Assembly (NCBI GenBank): GCA_035578155.1
Contig: JAPWDM010000014.1
Location: forward strand, 8,597,501-8,661,500
Source of the DNA: Brachynemurus nebulosus
Taxonomy: Eukaryota > Arthropoda > Insecta > Neuroptera > Myrmeleontidae
Direction: 5' to 3'
DNA: 64,000 nt
A program made the translations under genes and the position numbers. This document shows, one piece after another, positions 1-11,191 of this stretch; the stretch's first letter is position 1; every line of letters begins with the position of its first letter. The notes under the pieces are model-generated. The model was not told where the DNA came from and did not search any database. It worked only from the letters and a program-made list of their open reading frames with translations.

Positions 1-21
1 CTATCAAAACATGAAACAAAT

Positions 22-75
22 TTTACAATTTTTTCTAAAATGTCACACTAGTGGTCCCCCTTAATTATTCATTAG
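22..75 (-). repeat. Dispersed repeat fragment (family seen at 61.9 and 63.5 kb)
   Basis: Read on the minus strand, this stretch matches the segment at 61930-61985 and 63510-63565, sharing the core CCACTAGTGTGACATTTT. It shows that the sequence targeted by the large foldback element near the right end is itself a dispersed repeat. No boundaries or coding potential are visible, and the class is unknown. Confidence 0.6.
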
Positions 76-3000
76 TTATTATATTTGTATACCACTTGTT
101 TTTTTTTTTTAAATTCCGCGTGCTTATGTTGTAGCAATATAAACGCATCGTTGAAAAAGTGTTGCAAAAACGTTGTAAAATGATGTTCAAAAATTATATT
201 TCAAAAACAGTGTAGTGAATAATTTTTATTTGTTGTTAAATATAGTTTGTAACTTTGTATTTTATAACATATTAAATTTTTATCAAATTCCTTTGACACG
301 TTTTCAATTTATTCAAAAAAATAAATAGGGTTTTCCCATAAGAGTCCCAATTATTTGATTTTAGTTCGATTAATTGAGTTGAATATACATTGACCTTTAG
401 GTCCACTTACTCCTGGGAGGTATTTAACAATGATGAGACTTGCTGGAAACGTAAGACCTACCACTCTACCACATTAAAAATTGATCTACCCAGAGCCAAA
501 TTTATTGTAAGTGCCGCCTTGGGCATCGTCAGAAATGCCGTCCCTGGAAAGATATCACAACAACTTTTCTCTAAAAAAAAGAAATAACGAGCACAAAGAA
601 GGATGCCAAATTGCCGTATTGTGTTCCAAGTTTTGCCGCCTCGGATACAAGCCTCGCATTCTCCTAGAGTAAATCGAGCACTGAATTTACCACCGATGTG
701 CTACCAATGTTAACGGAGACTTTCGTGCCCCAAAAAACAACTACCAAAAAGTAGAAAATTAGAAATACCTTCAAAATATTTGCTACTGATAGTATTTTTT
801 TCTTTAACTTCCTTTTCATCTATATATGTATAAGTTAATTCTCGCTTACAGTCATTGGGAGCCGTCCATAAAATACGTACGCAAAAAGAGCCCAGAGAGA
901 GCAACTGCAAATGATATACGAAGAGAAAGGGGTTCGAATAAACCTGACATGACCCAATTTCTTATTTCTGCATTGTTTTCCATTTTTTTAAATAACTTGT
1001 GCTGGAAGTGAGTGGAAAAAATTAGAGAAGGGTGTGGTAAAAAATGTGTTTCAGCAAGGCAAAGAAGGGAGGGAAGGCCAAAATGCGGAAATTTTGCGAA
1101 AATATTTTACGGATGACTCCTAAATTACAACTGTCGACCAACCTTTAAGGAATAAACTTTCTGTTCAGTTATATAAGACCCTATTACATAAAAGCATGCA
1201 ACTAAATTGCCGACGTTATTTATGAATTGAATAAAGAAAATAACATACAATATATATTTTGTTTCCCATCTCCCCCCGCTTCCTGGGGATCTGTTTGCTT
1301 ATTATATTGTTGTTGCTTCGATACAAACAAATGGTAATAAATTTTCACACAATTGTGATAACGTATTCTATATTAGCAGTTTTCTTTATATTCCGTTTAT
1401 TGTTAAGTAAAAATTTATCACTTACTAATACAAATAGTACACGCGGGCAACAGGAAGTTTAAAAGGCGCATGAGAAAATAACGATGCGTTTGTTGAGTTA
1501 ATGTTAAAAGACTGCTATCGATTTCATGTCAATATTGAGGGGTGGTGATTTTTACGGGAGCTAGTGTAACGGGGAAAGATTCGGTAAAATTAATACAGAT
1601 TAAAACATGGAAATTGCCACTTAAACTCACTGGTTAAGATGTTGGTCCCAATTGAAGTGCTTCCAGTTTAGCTGTGGATAGAGCTTATAGTGGTTCTTCC
1701 ACATAGTTCTTCGATGGTTCTTCTATATAGGTATACCTTACGAGTGTTAATTTGGGCCAATTCCAGAAGAGAAACAATTGTATCTAAAGTCGCGGCTGTA
1801 AGTATTGGCAAATAAAACGCTTTCATTTCCACAAAATTAATAAGGAATCCCTCAAAACAGGAGTAGAATAGGAGGGATAAGTTTCCTTTTTTGAAAGAAA
1901 TAGGCAAAATAGGTCAGGAGTCTCCACAAAAGCGCCCAAGGACTTCTACAGAAGTGCTCAGGAACTTCCACATATCAAGCATTTAGCAGCCTCCGCATGA
2001 AAAGTGTCCAGAGGCCTCTCAAAGGTAAAACCAGCTCTGGATCTACTATATTATTTTCATAAACAACAATAAAAAATAAAAAACCATGTGAGTTTGTCTC
2101 GCACCTTCAAAATGTGTTTTAACTTAAGTGAGGCTGTTTGGCCGCTGTCTGTGTCGTCATTTCGCGACAGAATCCATTGTTGTGGTTAAAACATTAATTA
2201 CATCAACTAGTGGAACACAGATTAACCAGATTTGAGTGTTAAAACTTGGTTTTTAACGGTCAAAAAAGTTTGTAATCATGCAACACAAGAAAACCATATT
2301 CCCTAGGAAAAGTCGAAAAAGTGGAACCATTTACATTTAACTCGAAATCTTCTTACGATTTCGTAAGAAAATTTTAGATGAGATCAAATATTATCCAATA
2401 TTTTGAAGCACCAAACTAGGTTTATCTATTACGATTTATTACTGATGATCGAAGTGTTCTCTTGGAAGTTGAGTCCATAACGATTTATTTATAGATAATG
2501 AAGAGCAACATTTTTGCTCATAAAAATCAGACATCAATGAAAGTAAACAAATTTGTTTTTGTAAAAATATTTTGACAATGAACCAGCTGCTGTAATTGCT
2601 GCAAAAGAAAAGTGAAAAACATATGACTATTTTTTAAAATTTATAAATAACTTTTTGCACATAATACATTCATTATAATTAAATTGAGTAGATAGATTTG
2701 AAAAGAGTGAAAATAGCACTGGCGTTACATAATTGTATTTACGTCAACGGGTGCGAAAGTTCATCATGTTTAGTCCAGTCAAAATAAACAAGAAAAAAAT
2801 TTAAACTTCGGAAAACCTTCATACAGTGTATGTCTTTAATAATTCCTATGTATCCAATCAAACAATAATCTCTGTTTATTTCTACTCCATATGCACATTT
2901 ATTATTTTTAATAATTTTTAAGTGTTTTGATATAAAATGATTCACTCATCAAATACACCAGTGAGTACATCAGTAATGGATATTTTCAAATGATGAGATT

Positions 3001-3164
3001 AACACAAATTTTTTCTGGAAATGTGTCAATTATGTAATCCAGCTTAAAAATAATCGCTTCATTTTCAATTTAGGACCGTGAAAGATACATAGATAGTTGA
3101 AAAGTTGAAACATATGTTCTTTGTTTTCAAAAGATACACATAGTACAGTAAAACGTTAAATAAT
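76..3164. other. Unassigned AT-rich DNA
   Basis: About 3.1 kb with no supportable gene. Two stretches (about 380-720 and 1900-2030) are less AT-rich than their surroundings, but every frame through them is broken and no domain is recognisable. Short open frames here have no homologous pattern that I recognise. Confidence 0.5.
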
Positions 3165-3410
3165 TTAACGCTATACGGTCCGCGCACTTTCACAGTAAAC
3201 TTCCCTAGGAGCCGGCAATAGTTTTATTACAGAATTAACAAAAAAAAAAATCGTTTATAAATAAATCCACGAAATGATTCATCATGTGTAACTGTAAACA
3301 TACACATTTTTAATAAAACGAATAGCAGACAAACACACTGATAATGATAAACAAATAAAGGAAACACAAGCAAATTTTATTACATGCACGCATTTCAATA
3401 CAATTACGAA

Positions 3411-3888
3411 GTACCCCTGTCGCAGCATCTTGCATAACATAACGAATTTCCGTTTATAAAAATTGTTTTTTTCTCGGAAACCCGTTAGGATATGAATAAT
3501 GGTTCAAAAACCTTTTTGATGTGAGTTCTTCTGTTCATTCCAATGGTGTAAAAACTTGTCGCGAAAATTTTTGAAGTAATGGAAATTTGGACAATTGAAG
3601 TTATTGGAAATTTGGAAATTTTTTTCATGAAAAATGCCCAAGAAACCATAATTGTTCAGATATCGAGCATGTCTGGCTAACGAACTTGTTCAAGTGTTAA
3701 GATTTTCAACATTTCCACCAAATTAAGCACAAATGGGATATTTTGTTCGAGAGTTATCGTGCGGACACATATATACATACATACATATATACATAACTAA
3801 ATATTTCTACTATATCCCGGATTCAGGTTGCGTCATGACAGTGGCTGTAATACCTGAATTTTCGATTCGAAAATTGGCTAAAAAAGAA
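3411..3888 (-). mobile_element. Helentron-like non-autonomous repeat (HINE-type), copy 1
   Basis: Minus-strand copy of a family also seen at 14.7, 32.2, 32.7 and 37.3 kb. Its 3' terminus (ACCCCTGTCGCAGCATC on the plus strand) and the adjacent CATAACATAACGAATTTCC are conserved. The middle holds a short, degenerate TATACATACATA core where other copies carry (AT)n. The left-side block with GTCATGACAG and the distal AATTGGCTAAA match the 5' block of the copy at 37298. The assignment rests on 12-bp subterminal inverted repeats (TAGCGAATTTCC and GGAAATTCGCTA) in better copies. Function beyond transposition is not expected. Confidence 0.6.
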
Positions 3889-3898
3889 ATAAATAGTA

Positions 3899-4128
3899 GG
3901 GTAAAAGCCCCCTTTGTGGAACGGTATCTAATTATGAACATTTACATATTTATGAAGTTATTTCTGAAAGAAACGTCTGATAACAAAAATTATTATTAAT
4001 AGAATGATTGTTTTTCAATTTAAATTCACTTCGCATTTAAAGTTTCCTTACTTAATTAAAGAAATAAATATGTAAATGTCAAAACTGTTCCAGTATTTGA
4101 TACCGTTCCACAAAGGGGGCTTTTACCC
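3899..4128. mobile_element. 230-bp MITE with perfect 30-bp inverted repeats
   Basis: Both ends begin GGGTAAAAGCCCCCTTTGTG read inward and continue as an exact inverted repeat to GGAACGGTATC. TA dinucleotides flank both sides (3897-3898 and 4129-4130), fitting the Tc1/mariner/pogo superfamily. The GGGTAA start resembles the two larger elements at 7422 and 13046. A decayed relative of one end lies at 44858-44890. There is no coding capacity. Confidence 0.8.
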
Positions 4129-4948
4129 TAAATGATAATTTAAAATTATATTTTTATGTATGTGTTTGTCGAGTTCATTACTGGTCGGTACCTACTTGTG
4201 ATCACCGAGCGCGATCGGCCTCTGCGGTTTTTTGGGCTATTTTCAGATGCTGAAAACGCGGACCGTAAAGTGTTAATACAATTTCTTAATTTTTTTTTTT
4301 GATAAAGACAGAGTCGTAAAGTTATTTACTCTTTTTTTTTTGTTAGAAAATAAAAATCTAATGTTTAAGTAAACAACTATACATAAATGTGTGTTTTTGT
4401 GTAAATAGACAACGCAAAAAAATTTTTATTGTCTTTCTAGAACGAATGATAAAATATTGTTTTATTACTTTTCCATCATAATCAAAACTGTCACTACATC
4501 CGGACGTGACAATAAAAATCAATCAGAAATTAATAATGTTCTCGGGCAGTCTTTTTTTATTTTTATCTTTCAATAAGGTAAGTTTTTACTCCTTATATAC
4601 GCTTCAATCTAGTGAAATAGTTTTATTAACAGACAAGGTACCATATTTTTTTTGTCTATAGTCGAGTAAACGGCATTAATTTTGCTCTATTTCTATCATG
4701 GACAAAATTATAGTTGCACCAAGTTAGTAACTAAAGTGCGACTTGTAGGCGAAATGCGGCTCACAAATCAAAGTGGGACCCGGGAAGCCAGATCGCCTGA
4801 AATTTCTGGTTTGTGAAGGTAATTTACAATTTTTTTTTTAAAGGAGCTAATAAATCTGATTATTAGGTATAGTTAAACATTTTTTCGTTGATAAAATATC
4901 AAATTATATCAAAGTATATCTTGTGGTTATATAGATTTTATACATTAT

Positions 4949-5871
4949 CCCTAGAATCATACGTTGGTCTACGAGTCAAGTTAATCATACATCGGCGTCA
5001 TTTTGACGAATGGACTTTTTACGGGGAGTTTTGGAGTTTATTTGCAAAAAACATTTTTTTTACATAACAATGCCACAAAAGCGAACAAAATATTTAAAAA
5101 AATTGGATTTGGAAAAATTTCTTAATATAAATATTTATTAATTTTTTTTTAATCTTTTTATTAAAGCATATTTTCATTATAAAAATTAAAAAATAGATAA
5201 ATACATCAATTGTATCATAAAACATGGCTTTCAAATAATTAATTTATGAACTATTATGAGTCAGTGGACATGTGTGACTTTACAGAATGTGAAATTTCTC
5301 AATGTGAAATATTCCTATAGATATGTTAGTTATTTCCCCATTAGACACATTTGTAAATTTTCTAAAATTTGTTTAGTAATTTTTCGAATAAGATCTCAAA
5401 AAATAATAAAAATTAAAATATTTTCCACAAAATAAATTGTTAATCTTTTATTAAGTCATTCGAAACGCATTCTTTAGTTTTCGATTCAATATATTAAAAT
5501 TTCAGTATTATGTCGTCTCTATAAGTCAAACAGCTGTAATCATCTTTCACATTATCATAATCATTGAATAAATTAATTACATCCATATCTTTAATAAATT
5601 TTAGAAAAATTAGGAAAACTTTTATATGTGGAGTACAAAATCTTTAAAAAAAAACATCGGTTAATCATACATCGTCGTCCTTTTGACGCACACTATTTCA
5701 GTATAAAAAAAACGACAATAGCTATAAACAAAATTTATACGTCTTATGTGTTATAATAACAAATAAATTAGATAACAGAAGTTTCATAGCAAGCAGGCAA
5801 CGACAAGTTGTAGTATTGGAGCAGGTAGAGAAGTTCGTTCGTCGTTTTGACGAGTACGTATGATTCTAGGG
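4949..5871. mobile_element. piggyBac-like non-autonomous element with TTAT flanks
   Basis: Perfect 16-bp terminal inverted repeats (CCCTAGAATCATACGT read inward from both ends) are flanked by TTAT on both sides (4945-4948 and 5872-5875). The CCCTAGA start is that of classical piggyBac termini, whose usual target is TTAA, so TTAT is a variant target. Internally, a CGTC-N-TTTTGACG motif recurs at about 4996, 5672 and 5841, the first two preceded by TTAATCATACATCG. This recalls the internal repeats of piggyBac ends. No transposase frame is present in the 923 bp. Confidence 0.75.
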
Positions 5872-5877
5872 TTATAT

Positions 5878-6436
5878 CAGTGGTGTTTAAACATTTTTAC
5901 TTTACCCTCTATACAACTTATTTTTCTTTATTCAGCAAACTAGTTTTATACAATTTTTATCAGGCTCTTAATTATTGCGTGTGATTTTTGTGTCGTCTTT
6001 GCTATTTCAATTTCGTTAAAAATGACAAAAAATAGGTACTAAAAATCAGCAGCTTCAAATTGCACGTTTTCAGTACCATATAACCGTTTCTGGACCTTTC
6101 AAAAAAGTTGGTATACGTGATATTCTCTTTTAAGTTAAGAATGGCAAAAATGAACTGAATTAGATCTGTCGGTGAAATTTGGATAAATTGAGTGTGAAAT
6201 TTTCATTTTTCCTATAAAAATAGTCAAGTTCGTTTTTTGTTAAGCTTTATCTCTACATCGCGATCGATAGATCAAGCACGGCTATAATATGGAGCTTGTT
6301 AACCGAATCAACGAAGTTTAACTAAATAAACACATTTTTCCTTTGTGTCTTTCTTTATGTTAAATTTTTTCCTTGGTTCACCCAATATTTTGATATTTAC
6401 AATTTGGCGCATCAACACAAGACTTTGGCAGCCCCT
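5878..6436. mobile_element. Possible decayed hAT-like element
   Basis: The right end GACTTTGGCAGCCCCTG reads inward as CAGGGGCTGCCAAAG, a hAT-style terminus. The candidate left end, CAGTGGTGTTTAAAC at 5878, matches it only loosely, and no 8-bp target duplication is visible. The interior is AT-rich without coding signal. The right end is more convincing than the left. Confidence 0.3.
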
Positions 6437-7310
6437 GCTCTAGACTTATAATGAACTAAAAATACTAATTACACTGTTTTAGCACTTTTCCCGTTCCGTT
6501 TTTATTTGAAGCCTGTTAAGGGGCGATGGTTGGAGTTAATAACTGACAAAATATTGATTCATAAGTATTTTTTAATGACAGCCAAAGGAAAAGACTATTT
6601 TGTTTAAACGTTACAAAGTTTATTGAACTATATCATACTACACCCAAAATTATTAGTTCCAAAATTCTGTGGGCTCGTTGTGATGGCAACACTTTAGATT
6701 TGTGCTACCATTATGAAAAAATATAGGTATTCAAGTTTGAAAAATTTTAAGGTACGGCGATTATGGAGACGGTATAATATAAGCAATTCTATCCAATTCC
6801 ACTCCATTGAAAGTTTAATCCTAATTAATATCTCTGAAATATGATGTTAAATCGTTCTAATTTAAAATGAATAGTACCTACTTGAAAATGATGACTTTAA
6901 TGTTTGTAGTGTTCGAAAAAGGAAATTTTATTGAATTATTCGCCACAGTTTTTCGTAATTCACAACAAAACGAATGATGACGGGTGCATACTAGTTCACT
7001 CCCGCGGTCAGATTTTAATATTATCTTGAAAAAGGGTCGTAGGTTAGTTCGCTCCCGACTTATTATCTACAGACAGGTAAATCTAATTACTTAAATGACG
7101 GTGGGGATATTCCATAATACAGTAAGATGAAAAGTAAATATTCGCACATTAGTTATTATTTGTGGTCAAACAGTTGAAGATAAAACTAGTTTAACGAAAT
7201 GGTAAGTGAAAAAGTCAAATCCATGTTAACTGTAAATAATTATAAATTTAATTTTCATAAGAACATAAAAACATTTAAATAAAAGCACAACTAAGTGTAT
7301 CGCAAGGTAG

Positions 7311-7421
7311 TTAATTAGCGTAAGGAATTTGTAAAAGGAAAAATATTGAAATAAAATGTAATAAGTAAATTCGACTTTGTAAAATTTATGTCATATAAAT
7401 TTACACCAAATTGATAATGTA
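7311..7421 (+). repeat. Direct repeat flanking a pogo-like element (copy 1)
   Basis: About 110 bp ending TTATGTCATATAAATTTACA and AATGTA, repeated with small differences at 8319-8436. The two copies bracket the transposon at 7422-8310. Copy 2 continues AATGTACTTAAT where copy 1 is interrupted, so it approximates the uninterrupted sequence at the insertion point. The simplest reading is a tandem duplication hit near its junction. Confidence 0.7.
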
Positions 7422-8310
7422 GGGTAAGTGCGGGAGAGACGCCGCGTCGGGAGAGATGCCGCAGTAGCCATAGTTCGTCCGTTGATTGACAGATAGCGCT
7501 ATTAATGAATTATATGTTTAGAATAAGTTACTTATTTAAGCTGTATATGGTAATATTTATGATTAGTCCGTCAGTTTAGTAATTATCCAACTTTTTATTA
7601 TTGAAAGGTAAGTTTTTTAACATAATATTTTATCAAGCATTTAATTCATTAGAATTTAAGAATGTATATTTCATTGTTTTAATGAAAATGAGTTTTGTTA
7701 TTAATTTAGGTATATTTTAAAAGTACTGTATAAAATTTTAGGTTAGAATTCCGCACTATGCTTGCTATGGCAACATGCGGCATCTACCCCAACAAAAAGG
7801 AGAGATGCCGCATGTAAAATTTTTTTTTTTCGACTGTAAATTATGCCACGTAAATATAAAAGATCCATTAATGGATCAGAAAGAGCTCTCATATTGGTGA
7901 AGATAACGAAAATAATGATGATTGCCTGTGTATTGACTGTTTTGAAGAGTCCTCAGAAACAAAAGAAAATTGACTGGTTAAGATGTATAAAGTGCCAAAA
8001 ATGGTTACATATGGCATGCATCATGTATGGAGATGTGTATAAAATGCAAAATTTTTAATATGAAATATGCGGCGCCTCTCCTTCTTTGATGCGGCATCTC
8101 TCCCATAGGTGCGGCATCTCTCCCGCTTTGCAGGCTCTACAAAAATGTTAATTATGAATCCTTTATGACTTAAAATTTAAAATTATTTATAAATAATTTT
8201 AAAGAACAATGTTTACATTTAATGTGTACCAAATTTCAAATCAATTGAATGCATACTTTAAGAATTATCAAGTGTTTTCAAAATGTGCGGCGTCTCTCCC
8301 GCATTCACCC
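7422..8310 (+). mobile_element. pogo/Tigger-like deletion derivative
   Basis: Terminal inverted repeats GGGTAAGTGCGGGAGAGACG (left) and GGGTGAATGCGGGAGAGACG (right, read inward) are flanked by TA (7420-7421 and 8311-8312), fitting pogo-type DNA transposons. A 13-14-bp motif related to GCGGCATCTCTCCC recurs in both orientations: twice near the left end, twice around 7775-7815, three times at 8068-8128 and once at the right terminus. A good splice donor (GAAAG|GTAAGT at 7608) near the left end may be the end of a 5' leader exon of the parent element. The interior keeps only the ends of a transposase gene (7843-8058). Confidence 0.75.
7843..8058 (+). pseudogene. Remnant of pogo-like transposase with PHD-like C-terminal finger
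   Basis: The frame opens with MPRKYKR, resembling the N-terminal start of pogo/Tigger-type transposases. Its 3' half encodes DWLRCIKCQKWLHMAC, the second half of a PHD/FYVE-like zinc finger of the sort carried at the C-terminus of some insect pogo relatives. The first cysteine pairs (DDCLCIDCF, about 7912-7945) are in the next frame, so a frameshift at roughly 7965 splits the finger. The central DDE catalytic region is missing, so this is an internally deleted, inactive gene. Family identity is inferred from motifs and TA-flanked ends. Confidence 0.6.
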
Positions 8311-8318
8311 TACCTAAT

Positions 8319-8436
8319 ATTAATTTGCGTAAGGAATTTGTAGGGGAAAAAATATCATTATTGAAACAAAATGTAATAAATAGATTCGACTTTGTAAAAT
8401 TTATGTAATATAAATTTACACCAAATTTATAATGTA
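8319..8436 (+). repeat. Direct repeat flanking a pogo-like element (copy 2)
   Basis: Partner of the repeat at 7311-7421, sharing GCGTAAGGAATTTG, TTCGACTTTGTAAAATTTAT and ATAAATTTACACCAAATT. It contains a small insertion (ATCATT) relative to copy 1 and lacks the transposon at its AATGTA end. Confidence 0.7.
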
Positions 8437-8439
8437 CTT

Positions 8440-9110
8440 AATACTGAGTTATAAAACACAAATAAAAACATTCTTATTTTGAGACAGAAGCCACTTATCA
8501 AAATAACGTTTCGATGCCTACCTAGTTATCTTTATGAGTGTATGTTGATCGTTTATAACGCGCTTGTGTCAAAATTTAAATTTGTTCTTGAAAATTAGAA
8601 TTAAATTTAAGGCTCCAGTATTGAAGAACTGGTTCGAAAAAGTTCAGTATTTTACAAAAACATTATTTTATTGCTTCAGTAGACTAAGAATGACGTTTCA
8701 TGAATTTATTAGAATAGAAACCCACGTTTATAGCGCTGATTGCTACCCACTCACATTTTCCTTATCGTTTCCCAGTTTTCCCTCGACTCACTCCAGAATA
8801 AATTGCCTGGCTACATCCCTAAGTAGCGCTTGTTTTTCATTTTCTGTATTGCTTTTTTCAATTTAAATAACACAAGCTCTTGTGCATTATTTTCAAATTA
8901 AAAATTAACTGTTGATTATAATTAAAAGCGCGGAGAGAGAAAATTTATTTCTTGCAATTAGTATATTTTCAATATTTATTTACAAATTGAAACCTTCATT
9001 TTAAAATAAATATTTAATGAACGCAGCAAGGAGGCGTATTATTTTAAAGTAGTAACGAAATATTCCACCTTTAGAGTGTTTATAAATATTTAATAACAAA
9101 AGTTTTATGC
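8440..9110. other. Unassigned AT-rich DNA
   Basis: A 100-codon open frame lies at 8564-8866, but its amino-acid pattern is low-complexity (F/S/K-rich) and matches nothing I recognise. It also lacks an ATG start. No inverted repeats or RNA motifs were seen. Confidence 0.4.
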
Positions 9111-9112
9111 TA

Positions 9113-10221
9113 ATCCGATCAATTTAGCCCTAAAAATAGTAGTAAAGATACAAAAATTAGGGGAGAACTGAAAATTGGGACGAATATTCGGAACGCCATT
9201 ATAAATAAGTGTTGAAAAGTCCTCATCGATCCTGTACGTGGAAAAAATTTTATTCAAAGCCAAAGGTTTCAAAAATGGGTTTTTCGCGTTTTTCAGCAAA
9301 ACGGTACGTTTTATCATAATATTAGATCAGACAAAAATTGTAGATCATATAATTTTCTATAAAAATGTCTCAGTACTTCTTTTCCTAAGAGTCACCGTTT
9401 CTGAGATATAACTATTATAAAAATCTCCCACCTGCGCCGGAAAACCTTCTCAACACAATCTTTTGTAATTGTAAAAAGGGATGTAGTGCAAAATGCGGCT
9501 ACAAAAAAGTTGGATTGTTTTGTTCTCTTGCATGTACCAGTTGTCAAGGCCAGTCGTGCTCGAATGTTGAATCACCAACAGAAGAGAATTCGTATGATAC
9601 CAGCGAGGAGACATGTGATCCATCACTATTGAGGCAATTTACTTGCACCCAACAAGAAAAACAAGAACAAGAAGGAGAAGAACAAGAAGAAGGGGAAGCT
9701 GAAATATCGATTATAAATCTGACGAATAATTTCCCTGAATTTTTTTAAATCTATACCGTTTTCACCATTCCCAATACTAATATTTTTTATTATTCAATAG
9801 TTTTCAATTAAACAGGATCACCATAGACCGTGGAATAGGCCTACTGGGAAAACCCATTAAAAAAACCCGCTTAGTACACTACCTCACAGGTGGCGTGGAA
9901 ACGTGTGCATATTATGAAGAGTACAACTTTTGTAATACCTAGTTATATTTCAGAAACGGTGGCTCTTAGGAAAAAAGTATTCACTTTTTATAGATAATTA
10001 TATGATCTACAATTTTTGTCTGACCTAGTTTTATGATAAAACTTACCGTTTTGTTGAAAAACGCGAAAAACCTATTTTTAACAGCTTTGACCTTTAATAA
10101 AATTTTTACACGTACAGGATCAATGAGGACTTTTCAACACTTATTTATAATCGTGTTCTGAACATTCGTACCAATCTTCAGCTCTTCCCTAATCTTTGTA
10201 CACTTGCATGTTTAAATTGAC
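9113..10221. mobile_element. Long-inverted-repeat element carrying a coding fragment
   Basis: Arms of about 310 bp (9113-9420 and 9905-10221) are imperfect inverted copies. Shared stretches include ATATGATCTACAATTTTTGT, AAAAACGCGAAAAACC, AGTCCTCAT and CACTTATTTATAAT, read in opposite orientation. The outer limits near GATCAATTTA and GGTCAATTTA are approximate and no TSD could be fixed. The 480-bp centre contains the cysteine-rich coding fragment at 9428-9748. The layout resembles a foldback or long-TIR transposon that either kept the 3' end of its own gene or captured that of another. Confidence 0.6.
9428..9748 (+). pseudogene. Cysteine-rich (Tesmin/TSO1 CXC-like) C-terminal coding fragment
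   Basis: The frame reads PPAPENLL and then a cysteine cluster of the form CNCKKGCSAKCGYKKVGLFC, followed by CTSCQGQSCSN, an acidic linker and a Q/E-rich tail ending at a TAA. The C-x-C-x4-C-x3-C spacing is like one half of a CXC (Tesmin/TSO1) domain. I recall similar PPAP-LL-plus-CXC tails in uncharacterised insect proteins that are often transposon-associated, but could not check this. Upstream the frame runs straight into the inverted-repeat arm, so the N-terminal part is absent. It is probably the last exon of a larger gene. Confidence 0.6.
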
Positions 10222-10558
10222 CTGTGTAGCGTAAATATCAATATTGTTTTATTTCTAAAAGTAATTGCATCATTTCAAAAGCAAAGAAATCGTCAAGTGC
10301 AAGTTATACTTGCGCAAATAATGTGCCGCACAAACAATGGTTTTTATGGAATTAATGTAATAATTAGCCTATGAAAGTAGAGAAATTATTTTTCTTGACG
10401 AAGAAAGTTTAACCAGAAAGAATCAGAAGGAATAATAATTTTCAGTCAACAAATTATATAAATATTATTGTTAATTTTTTTGAATATTTTGAATCCATTA
10501 GTTCCATAGTTACCATAACAAAATTTAATAAAATATTAAATAACTAAGTATAGTGATT

Positions 10559-10695
10559 TAACCCACTTAGGAGATGAATTTTCAGAAATCCTTTTTTTAG
10601 TACTCACTTACTCTTGTGCAAAATTTTGTCCTTCTAAACCCAACAATTTAGGCTGTGTATTGTCTGTCAGTCAGTGTTAAAAATTTATTAAATAA
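10559..10695 (-). mobile_element. Helitron-family fragment (minus orientation)
   Basis: Matches, in reverse, the 5' part of the Helitron at 53640-54197. The plus strand shows ACCCACTTAGGAGATGAA, TTCTAAACCCAACAATTTAG and GTCTGTCAGTCAGTGTTA. No hairpin or CTAG terminus is present, so the 3' part is missing. Confidence 0.6.
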
Positions 10696-11191
10696 GATAT
10701 AATCCATTTCATTTAAATTTAAACTTCATCAATTATAAATTTAAAGAATTTCTGTTTTCTTGGCTGTATCGCTTTAATTATTGCACTTGCGTAAATTTTA
10801 AATTTGCATTTTGTTTTTGGAAAAGAATAGAAGATTGATTTGTTTCGAATAAAAAAATTATTTAGCTCTTTAAAGACATTGGGGGAGAGAATAGACTAGA
10901 GAGAATGCTGTGTATTATGTACAAATACATTAAGAAATTGAAGCAAAAAAACTGACTGATGTGATTACTTTAATGGCGGTTAAACCATTAATTTAATGGT
11001 TTATCTAATATTTATAAACAAGTCTCCGTGGTTGCAAGTTGGGTTTAATAAATTGGAGTTATATTTTACAATTTAATGCCTGTGATATCTTTAGGAAACT
11101 TATGATAATATGTTCGATTCAGTACTCATTGTCAGTGTTTAAAGATGACTCATACTCAATTGTATTTGAAATTGGGTATATTATTTACTCT

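Larger units (their letters stand above)
3169..4272. mobile_element. TTAA-flanked (piggyBac-like) non-autonomous element
   Basis: The ends form imperfect terminal inverted repeats: CGCTATACGGTCCGCG on the left and, read inward on the minus strand, CACTTTACGGTCCGCG on the right. Both ends are flanked by TTAA (3165-3168 and 4273-4276), the target duplication of piggyBac-type and Kolobok-type transposons. The CAC-type start favours a piggyBac-like origin, but no transposase is present. The element was later hit twice, by a Helentron-like repeat (3411-3888) and a TA-flanked MITE (3899-4128), so roughly 400 bp is original. Superfamily is inferred only from ends and TSD. Confidence 0.65.

Noticed and set aside
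390..1011. Moderately GC-rich region with short frames on both strands
   Set aside because: All frames are broken, splice signals are weak and no peptide was recognised.
5878..6436. hAT element with full ends
   Set aside because: The right end is plausible, but the left end matches poorly and the flanking octamers differ, so it is listed only at low confidence.
8564..8866. 100-codon frame
   Set aside because: No ATG start, low-complexity composition and no recognised motif.
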